The notes under the pieces were generated by a model that saw only the letters and a program-made list of their open reading frames with translations, was not told where the DNA came from and did not search any database. The position numbers were made by a program, and so were the translations under genes. From Brevibacterium mcbrellneri ATCC 49030 (GTDB taxonomy: Bacteria > Actinomycetota > Actinomycetes > Actinomycetales > Brevibacteriaceae): DNA of 60,224 nt. Numbering within the stretch: position 1 is the first letter of the stretch; each line of letters begins with the position of its first letter. Where the stretch lies: assembly GCF_000178455.1 (NCBI RefSeq), contig NZ_ADNU01000074.1, positions 1 through 60,224 of the forward strand, in the 5' to 3' direction. Shown piece by piece: positions 33,683 to 41,696 of the stretch.

Positions 33683-33937
33683 TTAGTCCTCGATGAGGTC
33701 ATGCCGTGTTCCACGACCCTTTTCAAGCCTTTCGACTGAGTCAAGTAGGCGGCGGGCGTTGGCCGGTGTTCGAAGTAGGTGTGCGGTTTCGCGCAACGAT
33801 TCGTACTCGGTGAGAGAAACGATCACGACGGGTTCGTGGCCCGCACGCGTGATGATCGTTTCTTCGCGGTCGTTTACCACGGCGTCAAGGACTTTTGCGT
33901 AGTTTGCGCGGGACTCGGTATAGCTCATCGTTTTCAT
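33683..33937 (-). CDS. yefM: Antitoxin YefM (Phd/YefM family)
   Basis: This 84-residue protein has the N-terminal DNA-binding Phd fold (MSYTESRANYAKVLDAVV, ITRAGHEPVVIVSL, EYESL) and a charged C-terminal half that would wrap the toxin. It should neutralise YoeB and, with it, repress the operon. Two TGTACA cores lie 26-43 bp upstream of the start with the spacing known from the E. coli yefM-yoeB operator. MKTM gives two close ATG starts, 33937 and 33928. Confidence 0.95.
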   Translation of the reverse strand: MKTMSYTESRANYAKVLDAVVNDREETIITRAGHEPVVIVSLTEYESLRETAHLLRTPANARRLLDSVERLEKGRGTRHDLIED

Positions 33938-33962
33938 GCTGGCGGCTCCTCAAGCAGGTAGA

Positions 33963-33980
33963 TGTACAGGTAATTGTACA
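33963..33980 (-). promoter_or_regulatory. YefM-YoeB operator with two TGTACA cores
   Basis: TGTACA occurs at 33963-33968 and 33975-33980, 12 bp centre to centre. The E. coli yefM-yoeB operator has a long and a short palindrome with the same hexamer core. The 12-bp spacing is from my knowledge of that system. Confidence 0.8.
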
Positions 33981-34016
33981 GTAGCTTTTTGGGTGATGAT
34001 CGACGCGGAGCTGCAT

Positions 34017-34140
34017 TACTCTACAACCTTCGAACCGGAGTGTAGAGTAGACACCCTTTTTGTTCGTTTTGTTCACGTTTTTCGCCCAAAATCGAGCCGT
34101 TACTCTACACCTCTCGGAACAAAGCGCGTTGGGTTGTAGA
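34017..34140. repeat. Double inverted-repeat element built on TACTCTACA
   Basis: TACTCTACA (34017-34025) faces TGTAGAGTA (34041-34049) across a 15-base spacer containing TTCGAA. A second TACTCTACA (34101-34109) faces TTGTAGA (34134-34140). The element fills the gap between the TetR gene and the toxin-antitoxin operon. Its layout resembles the paired palindromes at 37.1 and 43.8 kb, though the core differs. Confidence 0.75.
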
Positions 34141-34157
34141 CAAAACCGCCGCGAAAC

Positions 34158-34871
34158 TCACTTAGCCCCCACGGTGCGAAGGCACAGATCCGTGTAACGC
34201 TCCACAACTTGGGCGGCGGTTAGCTCGCCGTCGGGCTGAAACCACGAGGCAACCGAAACGCACATAGACACCACGGCTCGCGATGCATCCAAGGGGTAAG
34301 GTGCGGTGAACACGCCAGCTTTGGCTCCGGCAACCACAATGCCGTCGATCTGCTTCTGCTGCCGTAAACGAGCTTTCCGGTGCGTCGCTAAACCTTCCGC
34401 ATCTAATGACCTGATTTCTGAGGCGTTGACCAGCGCTTCGTCTTTGCGCACGGTGTGGAACCACAGCATGCAGTTCATGACATTGGTGAACTGGGTCAGT
34501 GGATCCGGGCCAGCTTCTTCGCGTGCAAGCTCGGTGCGCCACCACAGCTCTTCCATGCCCTGAGCAAGGAGTGCTTGCAAGATTGCCTGCTTGGACGGCC
34601 AGTGGTGGTAAAGCCCAGGGACAGACAGGTGCGCTTCCGTTGCGATACTTCGGATCGACGTCCCGTGATAGCCAGCCCGTGCAAAGCACCTAAGCGCCGC
34701 CCCCAGTACTGGGGTCCACGGGTTGTCACTGTAGTCGCGCCAGATCGCGGGGGAGCTGGCTTCGTTGGGGCTGGTTTCGGGTTTCATGCTTTTCTCGATC
34801 GGGGGTGTGGCTGTGGGGGTGACGTTGCGGGGTGGTTCCGAGGTGTTTGACTGGTAATCGTCGGTTGACAA
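34158..34871 (-). CDS. TetR-family regulator, probably of the divergent acyl-CoA genes
   Basis: This protein of up to 237 residues has a TetR helix-turn-helix at about 55-100 (GAALRCFARAGYHGTSIRSI, HLSVPGLYHHWPSKQAIL), preceded by a low-complexity tail, and a C-terminal helical domain. The start is uncertain: TTG 34871 gives 237 residues and ATG 34787 gives 209. Divergent from it lies an SDR plus phosphotransferase pair. The gap holds a 20-bp near-palindrome, its likely operator. Regulators in such settings usually sense an acyl-CoA; the ligand here is inferred. Confidence 0.85.
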   Translation of the reverse strand: MSTDDYQSNTSEPPRNVTPTATPPIEKSMKPETSPNEASSPAIWRDYSDNPWTPVLGAALRCFARAGYHGTSIRSIATEAHLSVPGLYHHWPSKQAILQALLAQGMEELWWRTELAREEAGPDPLTQFTNVMNCMLWFHTVRKDEALVNASEIRSLDAEGLATHRKARLRQQKQIDGIVVAGAKAGVFTAPYPLDASRAVVSMCVSVASWFQPDGELTAAQVVERYTDLCLRTVGAK

Positions 34872-34910
34872 GGAATCGCCCTAATGGTCAGAGTATAAGT
34901 ATTTGAAGGA

Positions 34911-34950
34911 CACCGAGCGATCGATCGGTGTAGTGTCTGGTCGATCAGTG
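34911..34950. promoter_or_regulatory. Putative TetR operator between divergent genes
   Basis: CACCGAGCGATCGATCGGTG (34911-34930) is palindromic at 18 of 20 positions. A further half-site TCGATCAGTG lies at 34941-34950. Position and symmetry fit a TetR dimer site controlling both directions. Confidence 0.6.
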
Positions 34951-35028
34951 TAGTTGGGGTTGAGTGTTTCCGCACCCACGCCCGCGACCGCACCCGCGCC
35001 AGGCACAGCAAAACAAGGGAGATTTGCA

Positions 35029-35829
35029 ATGGACAACGCTTCAAACGGCTCAAGCGCTGCAGGCGACTCAAACACCCTAGCCGGGAAGGTCGCGGTCGTC
35101 ACAGGTGGTAGCCGCGGAATCGGTTTGGCGATCGCGCAGGAACTGGTCTCACAAGGTGCGCGTGTCATCATCACTGCGCGTGGCCAAGAAAACCTCGACG
35201 CGGCAGTGAGCACAATGCCACGAGGCTCCGCCCTGGGAATCGCCGGAAAAGCCCACGACCCCGAACACCGCGCTCAGGTTCTTGACACCGCCGCTAAAGA
35301 GTTCGGCGGCCTGGACATCCTCATTAACAACGCTGGCATCAACCCGGTCTACGGCAAGCTCGAAGACCTGGACCTGGGTGCCGCAAGCAAGATCTTCGAA
35401 GTCAACGTGCTCGCGCAACTGGCGTGGGTGCAGGCAGCGCTGAAGCACCCGGACCTGAAGTTCCGCGAGCGCAAGGGCTCAGTTGTAAACCTGTCGTCTG
35501 TCGCCGGTGAAACCCCTCCGCCCGGAATTGGTTTCTACGGTGTCACCAAGGCCGCTGTGTCGCACTTGACCCGCACACTGGCCGTGGAACTTGGGCCCGA
35601 CATCCGCGTCAACGCCGTCGCTCCCGCCGTGGTCAAGACCGACTTCGCAAAAGCCCTCTACGAAGGCAAAGAAGAAGAAGTCGCAAGCGCCTACCCCATG
35701 GCCCGACTGGGAGTACCAGCCGACATCGCCCAAGCCGTCGCATTCCTCGTCTCCGACAACGCCAGCTGGATCACCGCACAGGTGTTGCTGGTCGACGGTG
35801 GCCTCACCGCCGCAGGGGGCACAGCATGA
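35029..35829 (+). CDS. Short-chain dehydrogenase/reductase (FabG-like)
   Basis: This 266-residue NAD(P)-dependent enzyme has TGGSRGIG for cofactor binding, NNAGIN, catalytic Ser in VVNLSSVAGE and Tyr/Lys in FYGVTKAAV. The C-terminus (SWITAQVLLVDGGL) matches 3-oxoacyl reductases. ATG 35029 is favoured by GGGAG eight bases upstream. The stop overlaps the next start as ATGA, so it is coupled to the phosphotransferase. Together they resemble catabolic clusters in which an SDR and an APH-like kinase accompany acyl-CoA dehydrogenases. Confidence 0.92.
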   Translation: MDNASNGSSAAGDSNTLAGKVAVVTGGSRGIGLAIAQELVSQGARVIITARGQENLDAAVSTMPRGSALGIAGKAHDPEHRAQVLDTAAKEFGGLDILINNAGINPVYGKLEDLDLGAASKIFEVNVLAQLAWVQAALKHPDLKFRERKGSVVNLSSVAGETPPPGIGFYGVTKAAVSHLTRTLAVELGPDIRVNAVAPAVVKTDFAKALYEGKEEEVASAYPMARLGVPADIAQAVAFLVSDNASWITAQVLLVDGGLTAAGGTA

Positions 35830-37007
35830 ACGACACCACCTCGAACCCGCAGAACACGCCAGCAGCCAACCAACCCGCAACTCAGGCGGACACCTCGGGG
35901 AAGTCTGGGACCACCTCGGCCGAGGTCGTTCCCACCTTTGACGGCGTCCTCACCGGGTCCGCGGCCCCAGTTCTGGTGCTGGACCGGATCGAAGCGTTCT
36001 TGGACGAACACGGCTTGGGCGCGGGTCCCGTCGAGTGGGAGCGCGTGGGCGGCGGGCAGTCCAATATCACGTTCGTGTTGTCGCGCGGTGGGGAGAAGTT
36101 CGTGTTGCGGCGCGGACCTCGGCCGCCACTGCCCAAGGGCACGCACAACATGGTTCGCGAGGCGCGCGTGCAGCAGGCCGTCGCCGCGCAGGGCGTTCCG
36201 GTGCCAAAGATTTTGGCGGTGGGCGAAGACGAGTCGATCCTGGGCGTGAACTTCTACATTATGGAGTTCCTGGACGGGTTCGTGATCGATTCGGCTGAAC
36301 CCGCGAACGTCACCACGCCTGCGGACCGCGCGCACGTCATGGAGTCGTTCGTGGATTCGCTGGTGAAACTGCATTCGGTGGACGTGGAGAACCCCGACGT
36401 TGCTCGCCTGGGCAAGCCGGACGGCTACCTGGAGCGTCAGGTGGCCACGTTCACGCGCCTGTGGGAGGTCAACTCCAAGCGCGAGGTGCCCGATGTGGTT
36501 GAGCTGGGCCGCCGCCTCGCCGCCGACATCCCCACTTCACAACTCCACGCGGTTGTGCACGGGGACTACCGGCTGGGCAACGTGATGGTGCGGCCGGAAG
36601 GGTCGCCGGACGTCATGGCGATCCTGGACTGGGAGATGGCAACGCTGGGTGACCCGCTGGCCGACCTGGGGTACTTCCTGGCGACGTACGCTGAGCCCGG
36701 GGCCGGGCAGCCCGGCGGCCGAGAGATGACCGTCATGGAGCTGTCGCGCGTGACCACCTCGGAAGGGTATCTGTCCCCAGAGCAGGTCGTGGAGCGGTAT
36801 AGCGCTGAGGTCGCCGAGGTGTCAGGCAGCGCCCCTGACCTGTCCCGGATCGACTGGTATAAGGCATTGGCACTGTTCAAGTCGTGTGTGTTCCTCGAGG
36901 CGATGTTCACCAGGTGGAAGGCTGGCGAGCGTCCCGGTGATGATTTCGCGCCGAGGTTGGAGCAAGGAGTTCCGCAGCTGGCCGCCCGCGGGCTTGAGTG
37001 GGTGTGA
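35826..37007 (+). CDS. Phosphotransferase of the APH/ACAD10-like family
   Basis: This 393-residue kinase-fold protein has a nucleotide loop (ERVGGGQSNITFVLSRGGEKFVLRR), the catalytic HGDYRLGNVM and the metal site ILDWEMATLGDPLADLGYFL. It belongs to the branch associated with acyl-CoA dehydrogenases (the N-terminal domain of ACAD10/11), which phosphorylates hydroxyacyl-CoA intermediates in characterised relatives. That role here is inferred. The first 35 residues are low-complexity. It overlaps the SDR stop by four bases. Its stop codon touches a dispersed palindrome. Confidence 0.88.
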   Translation: MNDTTSNPQNTPAANQPATQADTSGKSGTTSAEVVPTFDGVLTGSAAPVLVLDRIEAFLDEHGLGAGPVEWERVGGGQSNITFVLSRGGEKFVLRRGPRPPLPKGTHNMVREARVQQAVAAQGVPVPKILAVGEDESILGVNFYIMEFLDGFVIDSAEPANVTTPADRAHVMESFVDSLVKLHSVDVENPDVARLGKPDGYLERQVATFTRLWEVNSKREVPDVVELGRRLAADIPTSQLHAVVHGDYRLGNVMVRPEGSPDVMAILDWEMATLGDPLADLGYFLATYAEPGAGQPGGREMTVMELSRVTTSEGYLSPEQVVERYSAEVAEVSGSAPDLSRIDWYKALALFKSCVFLEAMFTRWKAGERPGDDFAPRLEQGVPQLAARGLEWV

Positions 37008-37070
37008 GACTGCGCAAAGTGAGCGAGACTACGCGTTATGTTGCGTAGTCTCGCTCGTTTTGCGCCCTTT
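37006..37070. repeat. Dispersed 65-bp palindrome, copy B
   Basis: TGCGCAAAGTGAGCGAGACT is mirrored by AGTCTCGCTCGTTTTGCG. It begins inside the stop codon of the phosphotransferase gene. It is followed by GGGCTTGGCTA, also found after copy C. Confidence 0.9.
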
Positions 37071-37112
37071 GGGCTTGGCTAAATCGCTCGGAGCTCTTTG
37101 CTCAGAAAGTCG

Positions 37113-37245
37113 TTTGGATACAGTCCAGTTCGAATTTGGGGCTCGCGTGTAGCCAAAAGTGTCTAAAAGTGTGGCGCAGGTCACTAATGTGGGGTGAAAA
37201 GAGGCATTTTGGATACAGTCCAATTTCTGGACTGTATCCAAAATG
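37113..37245. repeat. Paired TTTGGATACAGTCCA element, copy 1
   Basis: A single TTTGGATACAGTCCA lies at 37113-37127. Then CATTTTGGATACAGTCCA (37205-37222) is perfectly mirrored by TGGACTGTATCCAAAATG (37228-37245) around a five-base loop. The gap lies between convergent genes, so the second hairpin could also stop transcription, but no U-run follows. Confidence 0.85.
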
Positions 37246-37292
37246 CGTGTGGCGTTCGGCTTGTGTGGTCTTATTGTGAGGTTTCGGGTGGG

Positions 37293-38714
37293 TTACACCT
37301 GCAGCGGCGGATGGTGCCACGCGTGTTTCGTCGCAGCTTCATAGGCAGCCGCAACCCGCAGAACATGTGCATCAGCCCCAGGGCGTCCCACGATCTGCAC
37401 ACCAACCGGCAAACCATCCTCGCTGAACCCGGCTGGAACACTGATGGCAGGGCAACCGGTTGCAGAAATCAGCGTGGCTGACTCCATCCACGACAAGTAG
37501 TCCTCCATAACTTCACCATTGATGTGCGTGGGGAACTCCTCCGAAGCATCAAATGGCAGAACCTGAGACGTCGTACACACGAACACGTCATGCGTGTCGA
37601 AGAACTCCGCGAGAGCCGGCCACATGAGACCGCGTAAACGCACGCGCTCAAAGTGCTCCTCAGGTGTCATTGCCAAACCGGCTTCAATGTTGGTGCGCAG
37701 TGACTCCTTCATCAAGTCGCCGTGCAGTTCATAGGCCTCACGGAAACCAAAAGCGAACTCAAATGCCCGCTCAAGCCTGAACAACCGGCGAGCCACGTCC
37801 AAATCCGGGCACGCCCCGGTGACGTGGGCGCCCAAACCTGCGAACACCTCGGCCTGGGCGTCAATAACATGGCGCACCTGTGCATCAACCTGCACCCGGC
37901 CGCCCAGATCAGTGGAGAACCCGACGCGCACGCCTGTGAGGTTTTCTGCCGTGAGGGCGTCATCCCAGGCCGTCGAGGACCCGGGCGGAACAGCCACGGG
38001 ACCGGCAGGGTGCGGGCCCGAGGCGAGTTTCATGAGAAGGGCAATGTCGGCTACCTCGCGAGCCATGAAGCCCGACTGGGCAATCCAGCCGTACGGGTTC
38101 TTAGGGGCAAGGTGCGGGAGCCACCCGTTTGACGGTCGCAGGCCCGCGATGTTGTTAAACGACGCAGGAAAGCGCAGCGATCCGCCCATGTCAGACCCGT
38201 CGCCGGCCGCCTGAACCCCTGCCGCGATCACCACGGCCGCACCACCTGACGAACCGGCCGCCGACTTCGTCGTGTTGTACGGGTTCACCGTTGTGCCAAA
38301 CACCGGGTTGAACGTGTGAGCGCCCGCGGCGAATTCTGGCACGTTGGTCTTCCCGGTGGGAATGATGCCGGCCTCGCGCATGCGGGCGATGATGAGGTCA
38401 TCGGTGTGAGAAACGTGGTCCTTGTAAATGGGGGAGCCCCAGGTTGTGCGCATGCCCGCCGCTTCGTGAGTGTCCTTGTGGGTCATGGGGACACCGGCGA
38501 GTGGGGGCAAGGTTTTGCCCGAGGCGCGGTCGTTGTCGATCTGTTGTGCGGTTTGGCGTGCGCGGTCTTGATCGAGCGTCACCACCGCGTTGACCTGGGG
38601 GTTGATCGCGTCAATCCGAGCGAAATGCGCGTCCACCAGCTCCGTTGCGCTGACCTCTTTGCGGCTCAGTGCCTGGGCGGTGTAGCGGAGTGAGGTGTAG
38701 GTATAGGTATCCAT
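37293..38714 (-). CDS. Amidase (amidase-signature family)
   Basis: This 473-residue hydrolase of carboxylic amides has the Ser-cisSer-Lys triad at the expected spacing: Lys80 in MTHKD, Ser155 in GSSGG and Ser179 in DMGGSLRFPA. The Gly/Ser-rich signature begins at KSAAGSSGGAAVV. There is no signal peptide, so it is cytosolic. ATG 38714 starts the homologous part; the open frame extends further upstream without support. It is the last gene of a minus-strand cassette after two membrane proteins and an M20 hydrolase, with a 65-bp gap to the latter. The substrate is unknown but presumably the compound imported by the cassette. Confidence 0.9.
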   Translation of the reverse strand: MDTYTYTSLRYTAQALSRKEVSATELVDAHFARIDAINPQVNAVVTLDQDRARQTAQQIDNDRASGKTLPPLAGVPMTHKDTHEAAGMRTTWGSPIYKDHVSHTDDLIIARMREAGIIPTGKTNVPEFAAGAHTFNPVFGTTVNPYNTTKSAAGSSGGAAVVIAAGVQAAGDGSDMGGSLRFPASFNNIAGLRPSNGWLPHLAPKNPYGWIAQSGFMAREVADIALLMKLASGPHPAGPVAVPPGSSTAWDDALTAENLTGVRVGFSTDLGGRVQVDAQVRHVIDAQAEVFAGLGAHVTGACPDLDVARRLFRLERAFEFAFGFREAYELHGDLMKESLRTNIEAGLAMTPEEHFERVRLRGLMWPALAEFFDTHDVFVCTTSQVLPFDASEEFPTHINGEVMEDYLSWMESATLISATGCPAISVPAGFSEDGLPVGVQIVGRPGADAHVLRVAAAYEAATKHAWHHPPLQV

Positions 38715-38779
38715 GGGTTTCTTGGGTTCTGCGTCTCTTGGGTTTTTGTAGTCAATACGGGCAGGTTTACTTGCCGAGT

Positions 38780-40015
38780 TCACTTGCCCAAGCGGGACAG
38801 AACAGCGGTGAGGCCGACTTTGATTCCAGTTGTTAGGGACTGCTCTGGAACATCTGTGACAAAGAATGGTGAGTGGTTTCCTGCAACACTGCCGGGACCT
38901 TTGTATTTTGCGTCCGAGTACGCGCCCCAGAACCAAAACACGTATGGCACATCAATGGAGTCACCTAAAATGCCAAAGTCTTCAGACCCGGTAGCGGGTC
39001 CGCTGATGTTGACCTTGTCTTCTCCTAGAGATTCGCGGAAGCTCTGTTCAAGGTCTTTTGCCAGTTGCACGTCGTTATCGCAACGGGGGAAACGGTACAT
39101 GGGCTCGACTGTTGGCTCCGGTGCACCTGAGGCAACTGCTTCGCCTTTCAGAATGCGGTCCACTGCTTCTAGCACGCGTTCACGGACGGCTTCGTCCTGT
39201 GTGCGAATGTTCAGTTTGAATGTTGCAGTTTGGGGAATGATGTTCTCTTTTGTGCCTGCATTGAACGTGCCCACTGTGAGCACCACCATGTCTGAGCCTG
39301 CGACTTCCCGGGAAACCACGGTCTGTAGCCGCGTGACCATGTGTGCCCCAAGCACAATTGGGTCAATTGCGTTTTCTGGTTGCGACCCGTGAGCCTGTTT
39401 ACCGTGCACGGTGACCTTGAGTGAGTCTGCCATGGACATCGCGGTACCGTGGGACAAAGTAACTTCATCGGCCAGCCCGGGCCAAATGTGCTGACCAAAA
39501 ATGGCTTCTGGTTTGGGGAATTTTTCCCACAGGCCGTCTTCGACCATTGCGTTGGCACCTGCTCCGATTTCTTCACCGGGCTGGAAAATAATGATGAGTG
39601 TGCCCGCCCATGCATCACGGTTTTCGTGCATGAGTTTTGCTAGGAGTAGGGCGCATGTGATGTGGGTGTCATGACCGCATCCGTGCATGACACCAACCTT
39701 GTTTCCGTCCGCGTCCGAGGTGGTTACGGTTGACGCCCAATCCACACCCGTCTTTTCAACCATGGGGAGACCGTCAGTGTCGGCGCGGAACCCGATGGTA
39801 GGCCCGTCCCCGTTTTCGATCATCGTTACTGTCCCAGTTCCTCCCACGCGAGTGGCTTCGAGGCCGTAGGACTTCAACTCCTGTTCGATGCGTTCTACTG
39901 TCCACGTTTCCTGCATCGATAGCTCTGGGTGCTGGTGAAACTCTTTGTAGAGTTCCACAAAATAGTCTGCGAACTCCGGAACCTGACTCATAATGGCCGA
40001 GGTCGTTGCTGGCAT
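38780..40015 (-). CDS. M20-family amidohydrolase (N-acyl-amino-acid / hippurate hydrolase-like)
   Basis: This 411-residue metallohydrolase removes acyl groups from amino acids in characterised relatives. Metal ligands are visible in HGCGHDTH (111-118) and GEE (147-149), with His and Glu further on (GQHIWPG, SEDFG, NHSP). KQAHGSQPENAIDPI marks the lid/dimer domain. AAGGAG precedes ATG 40015. Its gene sits between the membrane-protein pair and the amidase, all on one strand, so its substrate is probably taken up by those membrane proteins. Confidence 0.92.
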   Translation of the reverse strand: MPATTSAIMSQVPEFADYFVELYKEFHQHPELSMQETWTVERIEQELKSYGLEATRVGGTGTVTMIENGDGPTIGFRADTDGLPMVEKTGVDWASTVTTSDADGNKVGVMHGCGHDTHITCALLLAKLMHENRDAWAGTLIIIFQPGEEIGAGANAMVEDGLWEKFPKPEAIFGQHIWPGLADEVTLSHGTAMSMADSLKVTVHGKQAHGSQPENAIDPIVLGAHMVTRLQTVVSREVAGSDMVVLTVGTFNAGTKENIIPQTATFKLNIRTQDEAVRERVLEAVDRILKGEAVASGAPEPTVEPMYRFPRCDNDVQLAKDLEQSFRESLGEDKVNISGPATGSEDFGILGDSIDVPYVFWFWGAYSDAKYKGPGSVAGNHSPFFVTDVPEQSLTTGIKVGLTAVLSRLGK

Positions 40016-40082
40016 GTCTTCTCCTTGTGTCAGTTGCCGTGCAATGCACGCGAGTGAATGAAGTGTTTTGAGTGATTAGAAG

Positions 40083-40793
40083 TTAGTTAATTGTGGCTGC
40101 GTTCATGTCTGCAGATCCGTCACGTTTGCGAAGGAACCAGGTGAGGACAATGGTCATGAGCACTGCGAGACCCACGGCGCCCGCTTTGAGGGCAGGCACC
40201 CAAACAATGAGTCCGAAGACCACAAACAGCGCACAGGCCAAGGCGATCACAGTAGCGCGAAGCTGTTTCACTGTGGCAATCAGCTGCACGGCTACACCAC
40301 CCAGAATCGCGGGAAGGATGTAGAGGCGAGCTATGTCGGTGATGTGTTCGGGAATAACAGTGACTAGCCACGTACCCAAAATCCCTACGAAGAGAAACAT
40401 GCTGATCACGTGAATGTAGGCGGCACCACAGATCGCTGCTGTTGCTGCATAGGATGCCTTTCGCGATCCCGGCTTTTCATTAATTGCGGCCTGGGCAACG
40501 ATGGCAGAAGGCAACAATTTATTCGAAATGTTTCCAATCATGAATGCCTGATACATGCCAGCCGGTCCCAAGATGGGGTAGTACGTGAGAGGTTCTACCA
40601 CGTAGAAAACACCGTAAACGGCGAACACGGCAAGAAACGCTTTAATGACTTGGGACCAAGAAACATCAACGTCTGCGAAGTACATGAGGTAGATCGGCAA
40701 TGACGTGGAAATGATCAGACCAATTGCCAGGGTGAGATTACCCCAGATGAAAGTAGTCCTCTGATACGTGGCGTGTGATGGTGTGTGTGCCAT
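40083..40793 (-). CDS. Membrane protein, probable second subunit of a DUF5058-type transporter
   Basis: This 236-residue protein has about seven hydrophobic segments. The loop YPILGPAGMYQAFMIGNISNKLLPSAIV, with NEKPGSRKASYAATAAICGAA later, looks like a conserved functional core. I recognise it only as the usual neighbour of DUF5058-type proteins, without a named function. ATG 40793 follows GGGATGGGA and starts ten bases after the stop of the upstream gene, so the two are co-translated. The pair next to amide hydrolases suggests a two-component carrier; this is inference. Confidence 0.7.
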   Translation of the reverse strand: MAHTPSHATYQRTTFIWGNLTLAIGLIISTSLPIYLMYFADVDVSWSQVIKAFLAVFAVYGVFYVVEPLTYYPILGPAGMYQAFMIGNISNKLLPSAIVAQAAINEKPGSRKASYAATAAICGAAYIHVISMFLFVGILGTWLVTVIPEHITDIARLYILPAILGGVAVQLIATVKQLRATVIALACALFVVFGLIVWVPALKAGAVGLAVLMTIVLTWFLRKRDGSADMNAATIN

Positions 40794-40803
40794 AGTCCCA
40801 TCC

Positions 40804-41577
40804 CTACCCATTGAGTCCGTTGTAGTGGGCAAAGTACGCGACTGCGAGCCCCACAAACATGGAAATGCCTAGGCCCCACTCACGTAGCCACGCTTGGTTC
40901 AGTGCTTTAGAGATCCACAAACAGAGGCCCATTACAGCTGCCGAAGTAATAACTGTTACGAAGTGCACGTTTGACTTGGGAACTTCGGTAACCGCAAGGC
41001 TGGCAAAAGCTGCAAGAAGAGCTGCGCTTGGAACGATAGTCATAAGCGCAGGATTTACCCTCTGCATTTTCGCTTCACTTTTCTGGAATATCGGTGTGAG
41101 GATTAGTGTCGCGATCATCCAACCGGCTCCAGAGATGCTCATGGCAGCCAGAGCGATCACGAAGGTGTTGGCGTCATAGCCTTCCCCGCCAAGCTCGGCG
41201 CCGGTAGTTCCGGCCGCCACGGACGCGGATGCGACCTCGGTGGCGGCAGACCCAATAAGACCGATCCTGACCAGCACAGGAGGCGTGCCGAACAGAGGAA
41301 GAAGTGCAATCGCGACCAATACGACGGCTAGTGATGGTCCGATCGCTGCGACGCTACCTGCTCGAAATGCTTTTGAAACTTCAGCTTGAGTCATGTCAGC
41401 TGCTTCAGCGTTTTGGCGAACCGCACGCATGTAGATAGCTGACTGAAGCACGATCACCAGAAGGACTGAGCATGCCAGAACCCACAGAATGGGGTTGTTG
41501 GCGATTTCGGTGACACTTGGTCCAGCGTTCTGTGAACTACTGGATGCAAGTAACTCATAGTTCGTTTTGTGGTGCAT
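40804..41577 (-). CDS. DUF5058-like membrane protein, putative transporter subunit
   Basis: This 257-residue protein has about seven membrane segments. The conserved elements are NNPILWVLACSVLLVIVLQS at the N-terminus, VSKAFRAGSVAAIGPSLAVV and VRIGLIGSAATEVASASVAAG, which fit the DUF5058 family as I remember it. No biochemical role is established. It is the first gene of the four-gene cassette. Its ribosome-binding site (GGAGGG) is complementary to an upstream arm of the leader (41633-41642), which suggests translational control. Confidence 0.72.
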   Translation of the reverse strand: MHHKTNYELLASSSSQNAGPSVTEIANNPILWVLACSVLLVIVLQSAIYMRAVRQNAEAADMTQAEVSKAFRAGSVAAIGPSLAVVLVAIALLPLFGTPPVLVRIGLIGSAATEVASASVAAGTTGAELGGEGYDANTFVIALAAMSISGAGWMIATLILTPIFQKSEAKMQRVNPALMTIVPSAALLAAFASLAVTEVPKSNVHFVTVITSAAVMGLCLWISKALNQAWLREWGLGISMFVGLAVAYFAHYNGLNG

Positions 41578-41581
41578 GTAC

Positions 41582-41642
41582 CCTCCGCTCCATTGCGATT
41601 TAAGTCACAGTAGCAACGACTTATACGTTAGGGGAGCGGAGG
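41582..41642 (-). promoter_or_regulatory. Leader hairpin that can mask the ribosome-binding site of the membrane-protein cassette
   Basis: On the transcript, CCTCCGCTCC (41642-41633) can pair over all ten bases with GGAGCGGAGG (41591-41582), which contains the Shine-Dalgarno of the gene starting at 41577. The 41-base loop holds an inner TAAGTC/GACTTA pair. Alternatively the inner repeat is an operator. The function is inferred from complementarity. Confidence 0.55.
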
Positions 41643-41696
41643 CCACATGGCGGACGGTAAAATTTGAGGCTGACCTGGGGTTATAGCCCCTTAGCG

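Noticed and set aside
34017..34140. tRNA or structured RNA gene
   Set aside because: The paired repeats do not fold into a cloverleaf and lack tRNA box sequences; inverted-repeat sites fit better.
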